This document shows positions 41,961 to 50,847 of a stretch of 64,000 nucleotides of DNA, piece after piece (within the stretch, counting starts at the first letter, position 1; the number at the start of each line of letters is the position of its first letter). Location of the stretch: assembly GCA_023393165.1 (NCBI GenBank), contig JAEWMJ010000032.1, forward strand, positions 310,001 to 374,000, given 5' to 3'. Under the pieces are notes generated by a model, which was not told where the DNA came from, made no database searches, and saw only the letters and a list, made by a program, of their open reading frames with translations. This stretch comes from Bacillota bacterium. Its GTDB lineage: Bacteria > Bacillota > Clostridia > Christensenellales > Christensenellaceae. The position numbers were made by a program, and so were the translations under genes.

Positions 41961-42073
41961 AGAATTCCCGTAATACTGGCGCGGAGTTTTTTTATATTTT
42001 TTGAATAATTTTATTGAAAAATTGAATGTTTTCTTTAAAGTTTAAGCATCATATAACACAAGGAGAGTGAATT

Positions 42074-43675
42074 ATGAACAAGCAGATTAGAAGATCTTTG
42101 GAGAACCCGCGCCAATCCGGCAAAACAAAAATCCTTTTCATATACCCTGAGTTTCCCAGAACTTTCTGGAGTTTTAAATACGCCCTGAAATTCATATCCA
42201 AAAAATCGGGCATGTCGCCCCTGGGACTGATTACCATTGCGTCCATGCTGCCGGAATCCTGGGAAAAAAAGCTTATTGATATGAATACTTCTCATCTGAA
42301 TGATTCGGATATTCTCTGGGCAGATTATGTTTTCTTAAGTGCGATGGATATTCAAAGAGCCTCTGCCAGGAACGCGATTGACCGGTGCAGAAGGCTGCAT
42401 GTAAAAACGGTTATGGGCGGACCATTGGTGTCATCGGATCATACGGATTTTGACGATGTGGACCACCTGCTGTTGAATGAGGGCGAACTTACCGTTCCGG
42501 AATTTTTAAAAGACTTTGAAAGCGGCAATTTAAGGCATATATATGATACCGCCGGATGGGCGGACATGTCCAAAACGCCGGTCCCCGCCTGGGACCTGCT
42601 TGATCTTAATCACTACGCCTGCCTGAATATCCAGTATTCCCGCGGCTGTCCTTTTGACTGCGAATTCTGCGATATCACATCTCTTTACGGTCATACGCCC
42701 CGCACAAAATCGGCCGGACAAATATTACGGGAACTGGACTTAATTTATCAGAAGGGTTGGAGGGGCGGTATATTTTTTGTGGACGATAATTTTATCGGGA
42801 ACCGCAAAAAGCTGAAGACAGAAGTTTTGCCGGCTCTGATCGACTGGATGAAAAAGAAAAAATATCCGTTTAATTTTCTGACCGAGGTATCCATCAATCT
42901 TGCGGATGACGAGGACCTGATGCGGCTGATGGTCAGGGCAGGTTTTAAATCCGTTTTTGTGGGCATAGAAACAGTGGACGAAGACAGCCTTTCCGAATGC
43001 AACAAGTTACAGAACAAAAACAGGGATATGCTTTTATGCGTTAAAAAAATCCAGCGTATGGGCCTCCAGGTGCAGGGCGGGTTCATAGTGGGCTTTGACA
43101 GCGATACTCCGCAGATATTCGGCCGCATGATCCGGTTTATTCAGGAAAGCGGCATCGTTACGGCGATGGTGGGACTTTTAAACGCCCCCAGAAAAACCAA
43201 ACTATATCAGAGACTGCAGCTGGAAGGCCGTATCTCGTCGGAATTCAACGGAAACAATACGGATATGTCCATCAATTTTGTTCCTAAAATGAATACTACG
43301 ACGCTGCTTTCCGGGTATCAGGAAATTGTAAGCACGATCTATTCGCCCAAACATTATTATCAGCGGATCGCCAATTTTTTGAAGGAGTACACGCCCGTTA
43401 AGCTCGGAAAGCCGCGAATCAGTTTTCAAAACATCGGCGCTTTTTTCAAGGCCAACCTGCGTCTGGGATTGTTGGGGAGGGAAAGGCTTTTTTACTGGAA
43501 ACTTTTTTTCTGGTCGCTCACAAAGAAACCTCAGGTATTTCCCCTTGCGATATCCATGTCCATATACGGCTTTCATTTCAGGAAAGTTTTCGAGCAGTAC
43601 GCAGCGCCCGATACCGCGCCCAAGACTTCTCCCGTATACCGCAAAAGCCGTCTGAAACATCAAAAAAGCGTATGA
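42074..43675 (+). CDS. B12-binding-type radical SAM protein, DUF4070-like
   Basis: A 533-residue enzyme. Residues about 15-165 form a Rossmann-like cobalamin-binding region (KILFIYPEFP, MSPLGLITIASMLP, TVMGGPLVSS). The radical SAM cluster motif is SRGCPFDCEFCD (CxxxCxxC) near residue 193, with GGIFFVDDNFIG and VGIETVDED as later SAM-binding strands. The C-terminal third resembles DUF4070, as in hopanoid methylase HpnP and related methyltransferases. No DxHxxG cobalamin ligand is evident. Substrate unknown; neighbours give no pathway. AAGGAGAG precedes the ATG. Confidence 0.85.
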   Translation: MNKQIRRSLENPRQSGKTKILFIYPEFPRTFWSFKYALKFISKKSGMSPLGLITIASMLPESWEKKLIDMNTSHLNDSDILWADYVFLSAMDIQRASARNAIDRCRRLHVKTVMGGPLVSSDHTDFDDVDHLLLNEGELTVPEFLKDFESGNLRHIYDTAGWADMSKTPVPAWDLLDLNHYACLNIQYSRGCPFDCEFCDITSLYGHTPRTKSAGQILRELDLIYQKGWRGGIFFVDDNFIGNRKKLKTEVLPALIDWMKKKKYPFNFLTEVSINLADDEDLMRLMVRAGFKSVFVGIETVDEDSLSECNKLQNKNRDMLLCVKKIQRMGLQVQGGFIVGFDSDTPQIFGRMIRFIQESGIVTAMVGLLNAPRKTKLYQRLQLEGRISSEFNGNNTDMSINFVPKMNTTTLLSGYQEIVSTIYSPKHYYQRIANFLKEYTPVKLGKPRISFQNIGAFFKANLRLGLLGRERLFYWKLFFWSLTKKPQVFPLAISMSIYGFHFRKVFEQYAAPDTAPKTSPVYRKSRLKHQKSV

Positions 43676-43682
43676 CTTTGAG

Positions 43683-43715
43683 GAACGCTCCTTTCATAGC
43701 AGCGTTCTTTCAAAA
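43683..43715. terminator. Terminator between the convergent radical SAM and crcB genes
   Basis: GAACGCT (43683-43689) and AGCGTTC (43701-43707) form a seven-pair stem; TTTC and A-rich DNA follow. Probably serves one or both directions. Confidence 0.55.
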
Positions 43716-43716
43716 A

Positions 43717-44085
43717 TCATATCAGCTGTATCAGCCTGCCGATTGCATACCCCGCGGAATATCCTATGACTCCTAAGATAAGCGTGCCGGCAATATAAAC
43801 AAAAGCGTTCTTTTTTTGATTGTCCTGAAAAAGATGAAATCCTTCATACATAAAAGTTGAGAAAGTCGTATACGCGCCCAAGAAGCCCTCGGCCAACGTT
43901 AAAGACACATTGCGCGCCGGATCAAGTCCGGTTACCACTCCCAGCAATAACGCACCCGAAATATTAATAAAAAAAGTGCCGAAAGGAAAACCGGAATCAG
44001 ATTTTTGCGCAATCATTTTCCCCAACTGATACCTTACGACGCTTCCCGCTGCGCCGCCTATGCCTATCAAAACCAATTCCATCAT
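43717..44085 (-). CDS. crcB: Fluoride exporter subunit CrcB (second copy)
   Basis: A 122-residue four-helix membrane protein of the CrcB/Fluc family, a fluoride channel. Family text: GIGGAAGSVVRYQLG at residues 7-21, INISGALLLG, and GFLGAYTTFSTFMYEG in helix 3. It overlaps the first crcB by four bases. Two unlike copies in tandem, as in many Gram-positive bacteria, suggest a heterodimeric channel. Controlled by the fluoride riboswitch upstream. Confidence 0.95.
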   Translation of the reverse strand: MMELVLIGIGGAAGSVVRYQLGKMIAQKSDSGFPFGTFFINISGALLLGVVTGLDPARNVSLTLAEGFLGAYTTFSTFMYEGFHLFQDNQKKNAFVYIAGTLILGVIGYSAGYAIGRLIQLI

Positions 44086-44507
44086 TCCGCCCCATTCTCT
44101 TCCGTAATATCTTCGTCTTTTATTCTGACCGTTGTTGCCTTACGGGCTAAAATAACGCCAAAATAAGTTGCCGAGAAACCAAGCGCAGCAGAAACAACAA
44201 TATAATCAACGGCTGAATAATAATACCCGCCGGCAAACAGATCCGCTGTCTGCCTGCAGACGGTGGAAAATGTTGTATACGCGCCGACAAAACCCGTGGC
44301 CATACCCAGCCTCAGGTTGGGGCCGAACTTGAATATTTCGATAGAAGCCGTCAATATGAATGCCAGAACAAAGCAGCCCGTTATATTGATAATTAGAGTG
44401 CCCAACGGTATGTTTTGCATATAATTCCGGATCGGAACCTCAGCAATCAAATGCCGCAGTATCGCGCCCGCGGCGCCGCCTATTCCTATGAAGACAAATT
44501 TACGCAT
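44082..44507 (-). CDS. crcB: Fluoride exporter subunit CrcB (first copy)
   Basis: A 141-residue CrcB/Fluc protein with GIGGAAGAILRHLIAE at the N-terminus, IINITGCFVLAF, and GFVGAYTTFSTVCRQT. Four membrane helices and a charged tail. The ATG follows AAAGGGG. It is preceded by a fluoride riboswitch with its own terminator and followed by the second copy with an ATGA overlap. Confidence 0.95.
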   Translation of the reverse strand: MRKFVFIGIGGAAGAILRHLIAEVPIRNYMQNIPLGTLIINITGCFVLAFILTASIEIFKFGPNLRLGMATGFVGAYTTFSTVCRQTADLFAGGYYYSAVDYIVVSAALGFSATYFGVILARKATTVRIKDEDITEENGAE

Positions 44508-44530
44508 GCAATTCCCCTTTTGCTAAAGAA

Positions 44531-44627
44531 TTATAAATAAAAAAGCCGATGCTTCCATAACAAATAGAAGTCATCAGCAAAGAACGCGATTCGGTTTCAT
44601 AAAAAACCCGGGAGAACTTCTTTCCCG
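44531..44627 (-). ncRNA. Fluoride riboswitch with transcription terminator
   Basis: On the minus strand GGGA-AAGAAGTTC-TCCC (44626-44610) is the first stem, and its loop GAAGT can pair with ACTTC in GCTGATGACTTCTA (44578-44565), the pseudoknot and conserved 3' end of the crcB motif. GCTGATG-A-CTTC can instead pair with GAAGCATCGGC (44555-44545) to make a terminator followed by TTTTTTATTT. Fluoride binding should keep the 3' end in the pseudoknot and let transcription reach the two crcB genes. Confidence 0.88.
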
Positions 44628-44764
44628 TTTGTATTCTAAATGATAGTATCTTCTTTTGTCAACCAAAATAATTGAAACCGGTTACCGGCTCATGTGGTTT
44701 TCATTCCCGTTTGGTGGGTGTATACTATAGTGCAGAATAAAAATGGAAATATACGGTGTATTAA

Positions 44765-46507
44765 ATGAAAAAAAATGATTCAAAAAAAATAAGCAATTTA
44801 AAACTGTTTGCGTCCTATTACCGGCCGCACTGGAAACTGTTCGTGCTGGACCTCTTCTGCGCGCTCATGATATCCTTGATAGACCTTGCTTTCCCCCTGG
44901 TATCACGGTACGCGCTCAACAGCCTTCTGCCTGAAAAACTTTTTCAAACGTTTTTCATTATAATGACCGCGCTGGTTGCGGCGTATATTTTGCGGGCGGT
45001 ATTCAATTATATCGTAACGTTTTGGGGGCACACGCTGGGCGTCCGGATGGAAGCTGATATGCGCCGGGATCTTTTCACCCATATGCAGCGCCTGTCATTC
45101 CGTTTTTTTGACAAAAACAGGACTGGCCAGCTCATGTCGCGCGTCACAACCGATTTATTCGATATTACAGAACTTGCGCATCACGGTCCGGAAAATATAT
45201 TTATTTCTTTTATTACCATCATCGGCGCATTCATTGTGATGCTGACAATCAACTGGAAACTTGCGCTTGTGATCATCATACTGGTGCCCATAGGGCTCTT
45301 GTTTACGCTGATGCAGCGCAAGCGGATGATGTCCGCGTCCAGAAAGGTAAAGGAACGCACCGCCGGAATCAACGCGGGGCTGGAATCCAGTATATCGGGC
45401 GCGCGGGTTGCAAAGGCTTTTACCAACGAAGCCTATGAAATAGAAAAATTCTCGGAAGACAACGAACGCTTTAAGCGCTCGAAGGGCGACTTTTATGCGT
45501 CCATGGGCGTGTTTATCAGCGGGATAGACTTTTTTACTAATCTGTTCAGCGTGTCCATCATCGCAATCGGCGGATACCTCATCATGCAGGGCAGTTTCGA
45601 TTATATCGGGCTTATTACATTCACACTTTACGTAGCGGCATTCATTCAGCCTATCCGCATGCTTGCACAGTTTATGGAACAGTTTGCAAGCGGAATGGCC
45701 GGTTTCAAACGGTTCAGGGAACTGATGGACGAGGAGCCGGATATTACGGACGCGCCGGATGCAGAGGAACTGAAAGACGTAAAGGGCGATATAGAATTCA
45801 ATGACGTCAGCTTTTCCTATAACGACAAGACCAATGTGCTGGAGCACATCAACCTGAAAATAAACGCGGGCAAAACACTCGCGCTGGTCGGGCCTTCGGG
45901 CGGCGGCAAAACCACCCTCTGTCACCTGATTCCCCGTTTTTATGAAGCGACTCACGGCCGGATCACAATAGACGGACAGGATATTAAAAATGTTACGCTT
46001 GTGAGCCTGCGGTCAAACATCGGGATCGTATCGCAGGATGTATTTTTATTTGCGGGCACCATCCGGGAAAACATCCGCTACGGCAGGATCGAAGCGACGG
46101 ACGAAGAAATTGTGGAAGCGGCGCGTCGGGCGGAAATACACGAAATGATCATGGAGATGGAAAACGGCTACGATACGCAGGTAGGCGACCGCGGCATACG
46201 CCTCTCGGGCGGGCAGAAGCAGCGGATCAGCATTGCGCGCATATTCCTTAAAAACCCGCCCATTCTCATACTGGACGAAGCGACCTCCGCTCTGGACAGC
46301 GTTACCGAAGCAAAGATCCAGAAGGCTTTTGAAGAATTGTCCCTCGGCCGGACAACGCTGGTGATTGCGCACAGGCTCTCCACCGTTAAAAATGCGGACG
46401 AAATCATCGTTGTGGGCGAAGACGGCATCGCCGAAAAAGGCACGCACGATGAGCTGCTGGCATTGGGCGGGGAGTATGCAAAGCTGTACAAGAGCCAGTT
46501 TAAATAA
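44765..46507 (+). CDS. ABC exporter, fused membrane and ATPase domains
   Basis: A 580-residue half-transporter of the MsbA/LmrA type, which works as a dimer to export lipids or drugs. Six membrane helices fill residues about 18-320. The ATPase has Walker A VGPSGGGKTTL (near 378), signature RLSGGQKQRISIAR, Walker B ILILDEATSALD, and the switch histidine in VIAHRLSTV. Ribosome binding site is weak (GGTG region). Promoter-like TTTTCA, 17 bases, TATACT lies about 45 bases upstream. Substrate unknown. Confidence 0.93.
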   Translation: MKKNDSKKISNLKLFASYYRPHWKLFVLDLFCALMISLIDLAFPLVSRYALNSLLPEKLFQTFFIIMTALVAAYILRAVFNYIVTFWGHTLGVRMEADMRRDLFTHMQRLSFRFFDKNRTGQLMSRVTTDLFDITELAHHGPENIFISFITIIGAFIVMLTINWKLALVIIILVPIGLLFTLMQRKRMMSASRKVKERTAGINAGLESSISGARVAKAFTNEAYEIEKFSEDNERFKRSKGDFYASMGVFISGIDFFTNLFSVSIIAIGGYLIMQGSFDYIGLITFTLYVAAFIQPIRMLAQFMEQFASGMAGFKRFRELMDEEPDITDAPDAEELKDVKGDIEFNDVSFSYNDKTNVLEHINLKINAGKTLALVGPSGGGKTTLCHLIPRFYEATHGRITIDGQDIKNVTLVSLRSNIGIVSQDVFLFAGTIRENIRYGRIEATDEEIVEAARRAEIHEMIMEMENGYDTQVGDRGIRLSGGQKQRISIARIFLKNPPILILDEATSALDSVTEAKIQKAFEELSLGRTTLVIAHRLSTVKNADEIIVVGEDGIAEKGTHDELLALGGEYAKLYKSQFK

Positions 46508-46565
46508 AATTTAACGATCCCTAACCGTATTTATAAAGACAAAACCAATATTATGTACAGGCAAT

Positions 46566-46608
46566 TGAAATTCCAGTGGTACTATGGTATAATACCACTG
46601 GAATTTCA
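46566..46608 (+). promoter_or_regulatory. 16-bp-arm operator dyad around an extended -10 promoter
   Basis: Arms TGAAATTCCAGTGGTA (46566-46581) and its exact complement (46593-46608) flank 11 bases that contain TGGTATAAT (-10 at 46588-46593). A repressor on this dyad would cover the promoter of the GntR gene 41 bases downstream. This is the expected layout of autorepression. Confidence 0.75.
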
Positions 46609-46648
46609 TTTATACTTTTTCATCACTATCCAAGATGAGGCCTCCGAT

Positions 46649-47680
46649 ATGACGGATGATTTATTGTATCTAAAGCTGAAAAATGATATTATGAGCAAAA
46701 TCTTTAAAGGCTATTATCAAGATGGCGCTGCGATACCCTCGGAAAGAGACTTGACGGCAGAATATGGCATGAGCCGGGCAACCGTGCGCCGTGCGCTTGA
46801 ATTACTGGAGGGGGACGGAATTATCAGGCGCAGGATTGGCGCCGGGACAGTCGTCTCGCTAAAGCAGCAAAGCCATCGCGGAAATATGGATATCATTGCT
46901 CTGGTGGCTCCGGCACAACGCAGGTTTTTTGCGGTCTTTATCGACTATTTTCAGAGAATCGCAGATGCGAACAATTCTCTTGTCGTCTTTATCCAGCAAT
47001 CCCAACACGAAGCCATTCATGACACACTGTTCCGGCTGCTGCAAAATAATATTCATAATGTGGTAATATGGCTGGATCATAAAACGATCCCGGCGCAAAT
47101 CATTATGCGTCTTCGCGGTTTAGGAATGAATATTGTTTTTTTTGATATCGTACGGGAATCGCCTTATGCGGACTGCGTATGTCTTGATAACCGCGACGCG
47201 ATCATATCGCTTTACAAATATGCTTCGGAGAAAAAGAAGGGCGGCGTTGCATATGTAGGCAGAGAGAATGCGGATCCCTCCAGTTTTCAGGAAAGGCAGA
47301 GCGTGTTTGAGGAAATTTCACGGCTGGGAATGATTTGGAGTTTCCCCTGGGACTTTAAAAATGAACTGAACAATTCCGTGGACCGTTTTATTTTCGATTA
47401 TTTCTGCCGTCAGCACAAACCCGGCAGCGTCATCTGTAGCGATGGAGAATTGGGGATCGCTTTAAAAAAATCCCTGATCCAAAATGAAATTGACGATATA
47501 CTTATGGTATGCGTGGACGACTTCCCGGAATGCGCCGAATTTAATATGACCGCATATAGACAGCCCTACGAACGATTTGCCCAAAAAATATTTAACTGTT
47601 TGTTCGAACAGAATTACAGTACTCAGACCTGGAAAGCGCATATGTACCGCGAAAAAGGAGAGATCGTTATCCGAAACTGA
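46649..47680 (+). CDS. GntR-type regulator with a sugar-binding-like effector domain
   Basis: A 343-residue regulator. Residues 6-75 are a GntR winged helix (IPSERDLTAEYGMSRATVRR, EGDGIIRRRIGAGTVV). The rest resembles the periplasmic-binding-protein fold of LacI/AraR-type sensors (DIIALVAPAQRRFF, NIVFFDIVRESPYADCV, GSVICSDGELGIAL). The start is the ATG at 46649 with GATGAGG upstream; the open frame would extend into its own operator. No sugar operon is nearby, so the effector and further targets are unknown. Confidence 0.85.
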   Translation: MTDDLLYLKLKNDIMSKIFKGYYQDGAAIPSERDLTAEYGMSRATVRRALELLEGDGIIRRRIGAGTVVSLKQQSHRGNMDIIALVAPAQRRFFAVFIDYFQRIADANNSLVVFIQQSQHEAIHDTLFRLLQNNIHNVVIWLDHKTIPAQIIMRLRGLGMNIVFFDIVRESPYADCVCLDNRDAIISLYKYASEKKKGGVAYVGRENADPSSFQERQSVFEEISRLGMIWSFPWDFKNELNNSVDRFIFDYFCRQHKPGSVICSDGELGIALKKSLIQNEIDDILMVCVDDFPECAEFNMTAYRQPYERFAQKIFNCLFEQNYSTQTWKAHMYREKGEIVIRN

Positions 47681-47726
47681 TCAGGCCTGCCTGGTATAAC
47701 GATAAAAAACAAATAACAAGAAAGAA

Positions 47727-47766
47727 CTCCTCCGAATAAAATATTTCATATGAATTTGAAGGAGGA
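47727..47766 (+). promoter_or_regulatory. Possible hairpin masking the ribosome site of the DUF2935 gene
   Basis: CTCCTCC near 47728 is complementary to GGAGG at 47761-47765, the Shine-Dalgarno of the next gene, about 27 bases downstream. A weak AT-rich pairing can extend inside. This may be chance. Confidence 0.3.
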
Positions 47767-47772
47767 ATTATT

Positions 47773-48570
47773 TTGACCGATCAGCAAAACATTTCGGAAG
47801 AAAACCGTTTTTGGCTTCAAATACTGGGCGACCATTCCAGATTTATTCTGGATAGCTTGTCTCCCCGGGAAACGAGCGAGACAGAAAAAGCGGAGGCATT
47901 TATAAAGCTATTCGACGAGCTGCTTGCAAAAGCCCGGCAAAGATTATCCGGTGAAGACCAGGATGCGCTGAACAAGCAGGCTTTTGCAGCAGCACAGGAT
48001 TTACGCGTATTCAAGCTTCATCTTTTAAGCCGCCAGTTGACCCAGGAGATACAAATCGACCTTAATCCCGAATTTATCAACCATATGATCAACGAACTCG
48101 AAGAATACTTGTACATACTGGATGCGGTCCTGCACAATCAGCCATTTACTTTTCATCCGGTACATCTTCATATTGTCTGGATGCTTGACGGATCAGGCCA
48201 TGCGGCGACAATTGCGGACCGCCTCTCATCAAACTACAAGGATACGAAGAATCTCGCCGAAATGTTTGCGTCCAAATTCAGCGCCGAACATGAAAAGGCA
48301 TTGGAGATGGGTGGATACCTGCGGACAGGACTCACGGATTTTCCGGCGCTTAAGCAGCTGAATGCGGACGCGGAATTCGCAATGAAAAACTTCATGGGAT
48401 TTCTGATGGAAACTGAAAAACAGGTGCGTGAAAAAAATATCCTCAGCATTTTAGCTCCGTTAATGCTGAACCATATGTACCGCGAAGAGTGTTATTATTT
48501 ATCCCAGCTCTCGATGGTATCCCAAATCGAGCAGCCCGACTGCAATCCCGCAGGCGCGCGCATTGAGTAA
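47773..48570 (+). CDS. DUF2935 family protein
   Basis: A 265-residue, probably all-helical protein of family DUF2935, recognised by NRFWLQILGDHSRFIL at the N-terminus and a second similar half (HPVHLHIVWMLDGSGHAA, LMLNHMYREECYYL). Repeated His/Glu positions suggest a di-metal site as in hemerythrin-like or ferritin-like bundles, but no function is known to me. It starts at TTG 47773, seven bases after GGAGG. Strong terminator follows. Confidence 0.8.
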   Translation: MTDQQNISEENRFWLQILGDHSRFILDSLSPRETSETEKAEAFIKLFDELLAKARQRLSGEDQDALNKQAFAAAQDLRVFKLHLLSRQLTQEIQIDLNPEFINHMINELEEYLYILDAVLHNQPFTFHPVHLHIVWMLDGSGHAATIADRLSSNYKDTKNLAEMFASKFSAEHEKALEMGGYLRTGLTDFPALKQLNADAEFAMKNFMGFLMETEKQVREKNILSILAPLMLNHMYREECYYLSQLSMVSQIEQPDCNPAGARIE

Positions 48571-48594
48571 AAAACAGGCGTAACGCCTTTACAA

Positions 48595-48628
48595 CCAAAA
48601 ACACTGGCGGCCGCGCCAGTGTTTTTGG
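48595..48628 (+). terminator. Strong hairpin terminator, 15 perfect pairs
   Basis: CCAAAAACACTGGCG (48595-48609), GCCG, CGCCAGTGTTTTTGG (48614-48628). The T-run is part of the stem and an equal A-run is on the other side, so it could work both ways. Confidence 0.8.
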
Positions 48629-48966
48629 TGTAAAATCTTTTTTAATATTTGCTGCTCATGTTGTCAATAAGCTGTAAATGCTTTACATATTTCCGATATT
48701 TACAATATCAGCTTCAGTTTGAATGATAGCATTATATTGAATTATTTTAATGTTTTCAAAACAGATTTGACATAAGTTTTCGATCACCTGATTTCAGATA
48801 AGTTGAAAACAACCGGACAAAGACACATCAAAAAGAGGAGCTTCCGGTTTAAATATAAAAACAAGAAAGACAGCATAAAATTCTGTAATTTTTGATTACA
48901 TAAAAATATGGAAAGACTGATAAAAGACGCGCTTTCAGGACAAGATATATTTTGGGGGTGAATTTT
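48629..48966. other. AT-rich spacer without an identified gene
   Basis: About 340 bases between the DUF2935 terminator and the CBS gene. I find no frame with a ribosome site and no riboswitch signature. It contains several T-rich runs and may hold the CBS promoter, but no clear -35/-10 pair stands out. Confidence 0.4.
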
Positions 48967-49392
48967 ATGTTGGTTAGAGAAATTATGTCTCATGACATTG
49001 TAAGTCTGAATTCGGATGATACTATTGAAAGGGCAGCTCAATTGATGAAGCAGCATGATATAGGATCGATACCAGTTTGTTCCAATAATCAGGTTGTCGG
49101 TATTATAACCGACAGGGATATTACACTGCGAAACGTTGCATCCGGACAGGATACGCAGCAAAAAGTGAGAGATATTATGTCATCCAATCCGGTAGTCGGT
49201 AATCCCGATATGAATGTGCAGGATGCTGCAAGAATCATGAGTGAAAAACAGATACGGCGGCTGCCGATTGTAGAAAATAACAGCATCGTCGGCATTGTCT
49301 CCTTAGGGGATATTTCTCTTGAGCCATCACAGCAAAGATGCGCCGAAAGCGCCCTTAAAAATATATCAAAAGATGCGGGTCTGCAAAGTTAG
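48967..49392 (+). CDS. Two-CBS-domain protein
   Basis: A 141-residue protein made of two CBS repeats: residues about 1-60 (VREIMSHDIVSLNSDDTIER, VGIITDRDITLR) and about 68-125 (VRDIMSSNPVVGNPDMNVQD, VGIVSLGDIS). CBS pairs bind adenine nucleotides and report energy state or control a partner. The family is common as a stand-alone stress-related protein. I use the ATG at 48967 after GGGGGTG. Confidence 0.9.
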   Translation: MLVREIMSHDIVSLNSDDTIERAAQLMKQHDIGSIPVCSNNQVVGIITDRDITLRNVASGQDTQQKVRDIMSSNPVVGNPDMNVQDAARIMSEKQIRRLPIVENNSIVGIVSLGDISLEPSQQRCAESALKNISKDAGLQS

Positions 49393-49408
49393 TAAAATTC
49401 AAATCCTT

Positions 49409-49447
49409 AAGATTCCCTTTCGTTTGCGCAACGGGAGGGGATTTTTT
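49409..49447 (+). terminator. Terminator after the CBS gene
   Basis: ATTCCCTTTCGTT, TGCGC, AACGGGAGGGGAT with a few non-paired positions, then TTTTTTT. Confidence 0.65.
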
Positions 49448-49574
49448 TACGCGGATTGCATCCAACTTTCTTCAAAAACCAAAATATCCGTATCAACCGT
49501 GGATGATACGGATACAAATACGGGGGCATAAACGATTGAAGGTGAGACGACTTCTCCCGTCAGCCTGGCCGCAA

Positions 49575-49778
49575 TTATTCCACACAGTACTCTCCATCAA
49601 TTACGGAATGATAGAATTGATCTTTATCGGGGGATTTTTGCAGATTATCATAAATCAATTTTGGTACGTTGAAGTACCTCTTTTTTATCCCTACCGTAAA
49701 ATAAACCGTTAACACCGAGTTTTCTTCGTCGTATTCGAAATTCGTGATTTTTCTGATAAATGTAAGATTTGTATTCAT
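49575..49778 (-). CDS. KTSC-domain protein
   Basis: A 67-residue protein with the KTSC pattern: FEYDEENSVLTVYFTVG, YFNVPKLIYDNLQKS, and FYHSVIDGEYCVE at the end. KTSC domains occur alone or fused to lysyl-tRNA synthetase and other proteins; role unknown. AGGAGTGGC precedes the ATG. Upstream to 50055 lies an AT-rich spacer of about 275 bases with long T-runs and no gene that I can support. Confidence 0.75.
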   Translation of the reverse strand: MNTNLTFIRKITNFEYDEENSVLTVYFTVGIKKRYFNVPKLIYDNLQKSPDKDQFYHSVIDGEYCVE

Positions 49779-50055
49779 ATTTAGCCACTCCTTCTTGCTG
49801 CAACCAGGTGCAGATAATTTTTCTGATAAATCCTATAATACTATATATTATTCGAAATGCATTGCTGAAAATTTAGGAAAAAAGTCTTTTTTTATATTAT
49901 TTTTTTGTAAAATTTTTTTGGTCTGTTATATTTATGGGAACTTTTCGCCTATTATAAACGTTTTAATAAAAAATTTTTTCAGGTCAATCCAAAGTTCAGG
50001 GAGCAAACAAACCGGCAGGAGGAATACCTCCGGTCGCCAATACCCTTCATTGGAA

Positions 50056-50820
50056 TCAGTTGACCTGCTTATCCAGCCGCCCGATAAATTCATCGGTAGT
50101 CAGCGTAAATTCCACGTTTGCAGCCGACCCCTGTTTGATTATAAATTCCGTAAGTCCGTATTCGGTATCGTCGGGCAGCCAGTCATAGGTATATCCCAGC
50201 CTGGTCCAGGGATAAGCGCCCTCGTAATATGACGTTATAATATTGCCGTCAAACCATTCCGTATAACTCTCGTCTGTTCCATCCGGAAGAGCGGTCTGCA
50301 TCGCGTCGTCCGCAATGCCGGTTACATAAGCGGGCCTGAGAACATCCCCGGGCGAAACCCAAAGAGCGGTAAAATGCGTGTATTCGGAATCGGGCGGAAG
50401 CCCTATCAGCTGCTTCAGCCTGAGGTTCCAGTCTTTCACGCTGCTTTTATTTTCCTGATACCACTTTTCTATTTCTTTATCGGTAAATGTCCAGACCTCT
50501 CCCCAATCCAAAGTTGTTTCATTACCGGGAACATAGCTCTCAGGATACTTGTGCCAGGTCAAAAGAAGGATATCCTCCGTTTCGTTCCACGTCACCATAT
50601 CGCTTTCAGGCGTGATATCGACAAGCGGCATAATCTCGCTCTCTTCCGCGTCCATGGCATCCACTACGGCAGCATGATAGTACTCGTCCATCGTATGCGC
50701 GCGTGCCATGCACGCCGTAATTCCGGGATTCAGAAAAAATCCGGCTAAACCGCCCGCAACAAATAAGGCTGCAAAAAGCAAAATAAAAAATGGATTCCGT
50801 TTGTTTTTTAAATGTTTCAT
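50056..50820 (-). CDS. Membrane-anchored protein of unknown function
   Basis: A 254-residue protein with one N-terminal membrane helix (PFFILLFAALFVAGGLAGFF, residues 10-29) and an extracellular acidic domain. Text such as LLLTWHKYPESYVPG, LRLKQLIGLPPDSEYTHFTA and SPGDVLRPAYVTGI looks like a conserved globular domain, but I do not recognise the family. I use the ATG at 50820 after GGGGGCGG. It lies 27 bases after the ribBA stop on the same strand and may be co-transcribed, with no clear link in function. Confidence 0.65.
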   Translation of the reverse strand: MKHLKNKRNPFFILLFAALFVAGGLAGFFLNPGITACMARAHTMDEYYHAAVVDAMDAEESEIMPLVDITPESDMVTWNETEDILLLTWHKYPESYVPGNETTLDWGEVWTFTDKEIEKWYQENKSSVKDWNLRLKQLIGLPPDSEYTHFTALWVSPGDVLRPAYVTGIADDAMQTALPDGTDESYTEWFDGNIITSYYEGAYPWTRLGYTYDWLPDDTEYGLTEFIIKQGSAANVEFTLTTDEFIGRLDKQVN

Positions 50821-50847
50821 AACCGCCCCCGGCAATAAAATTTTATT

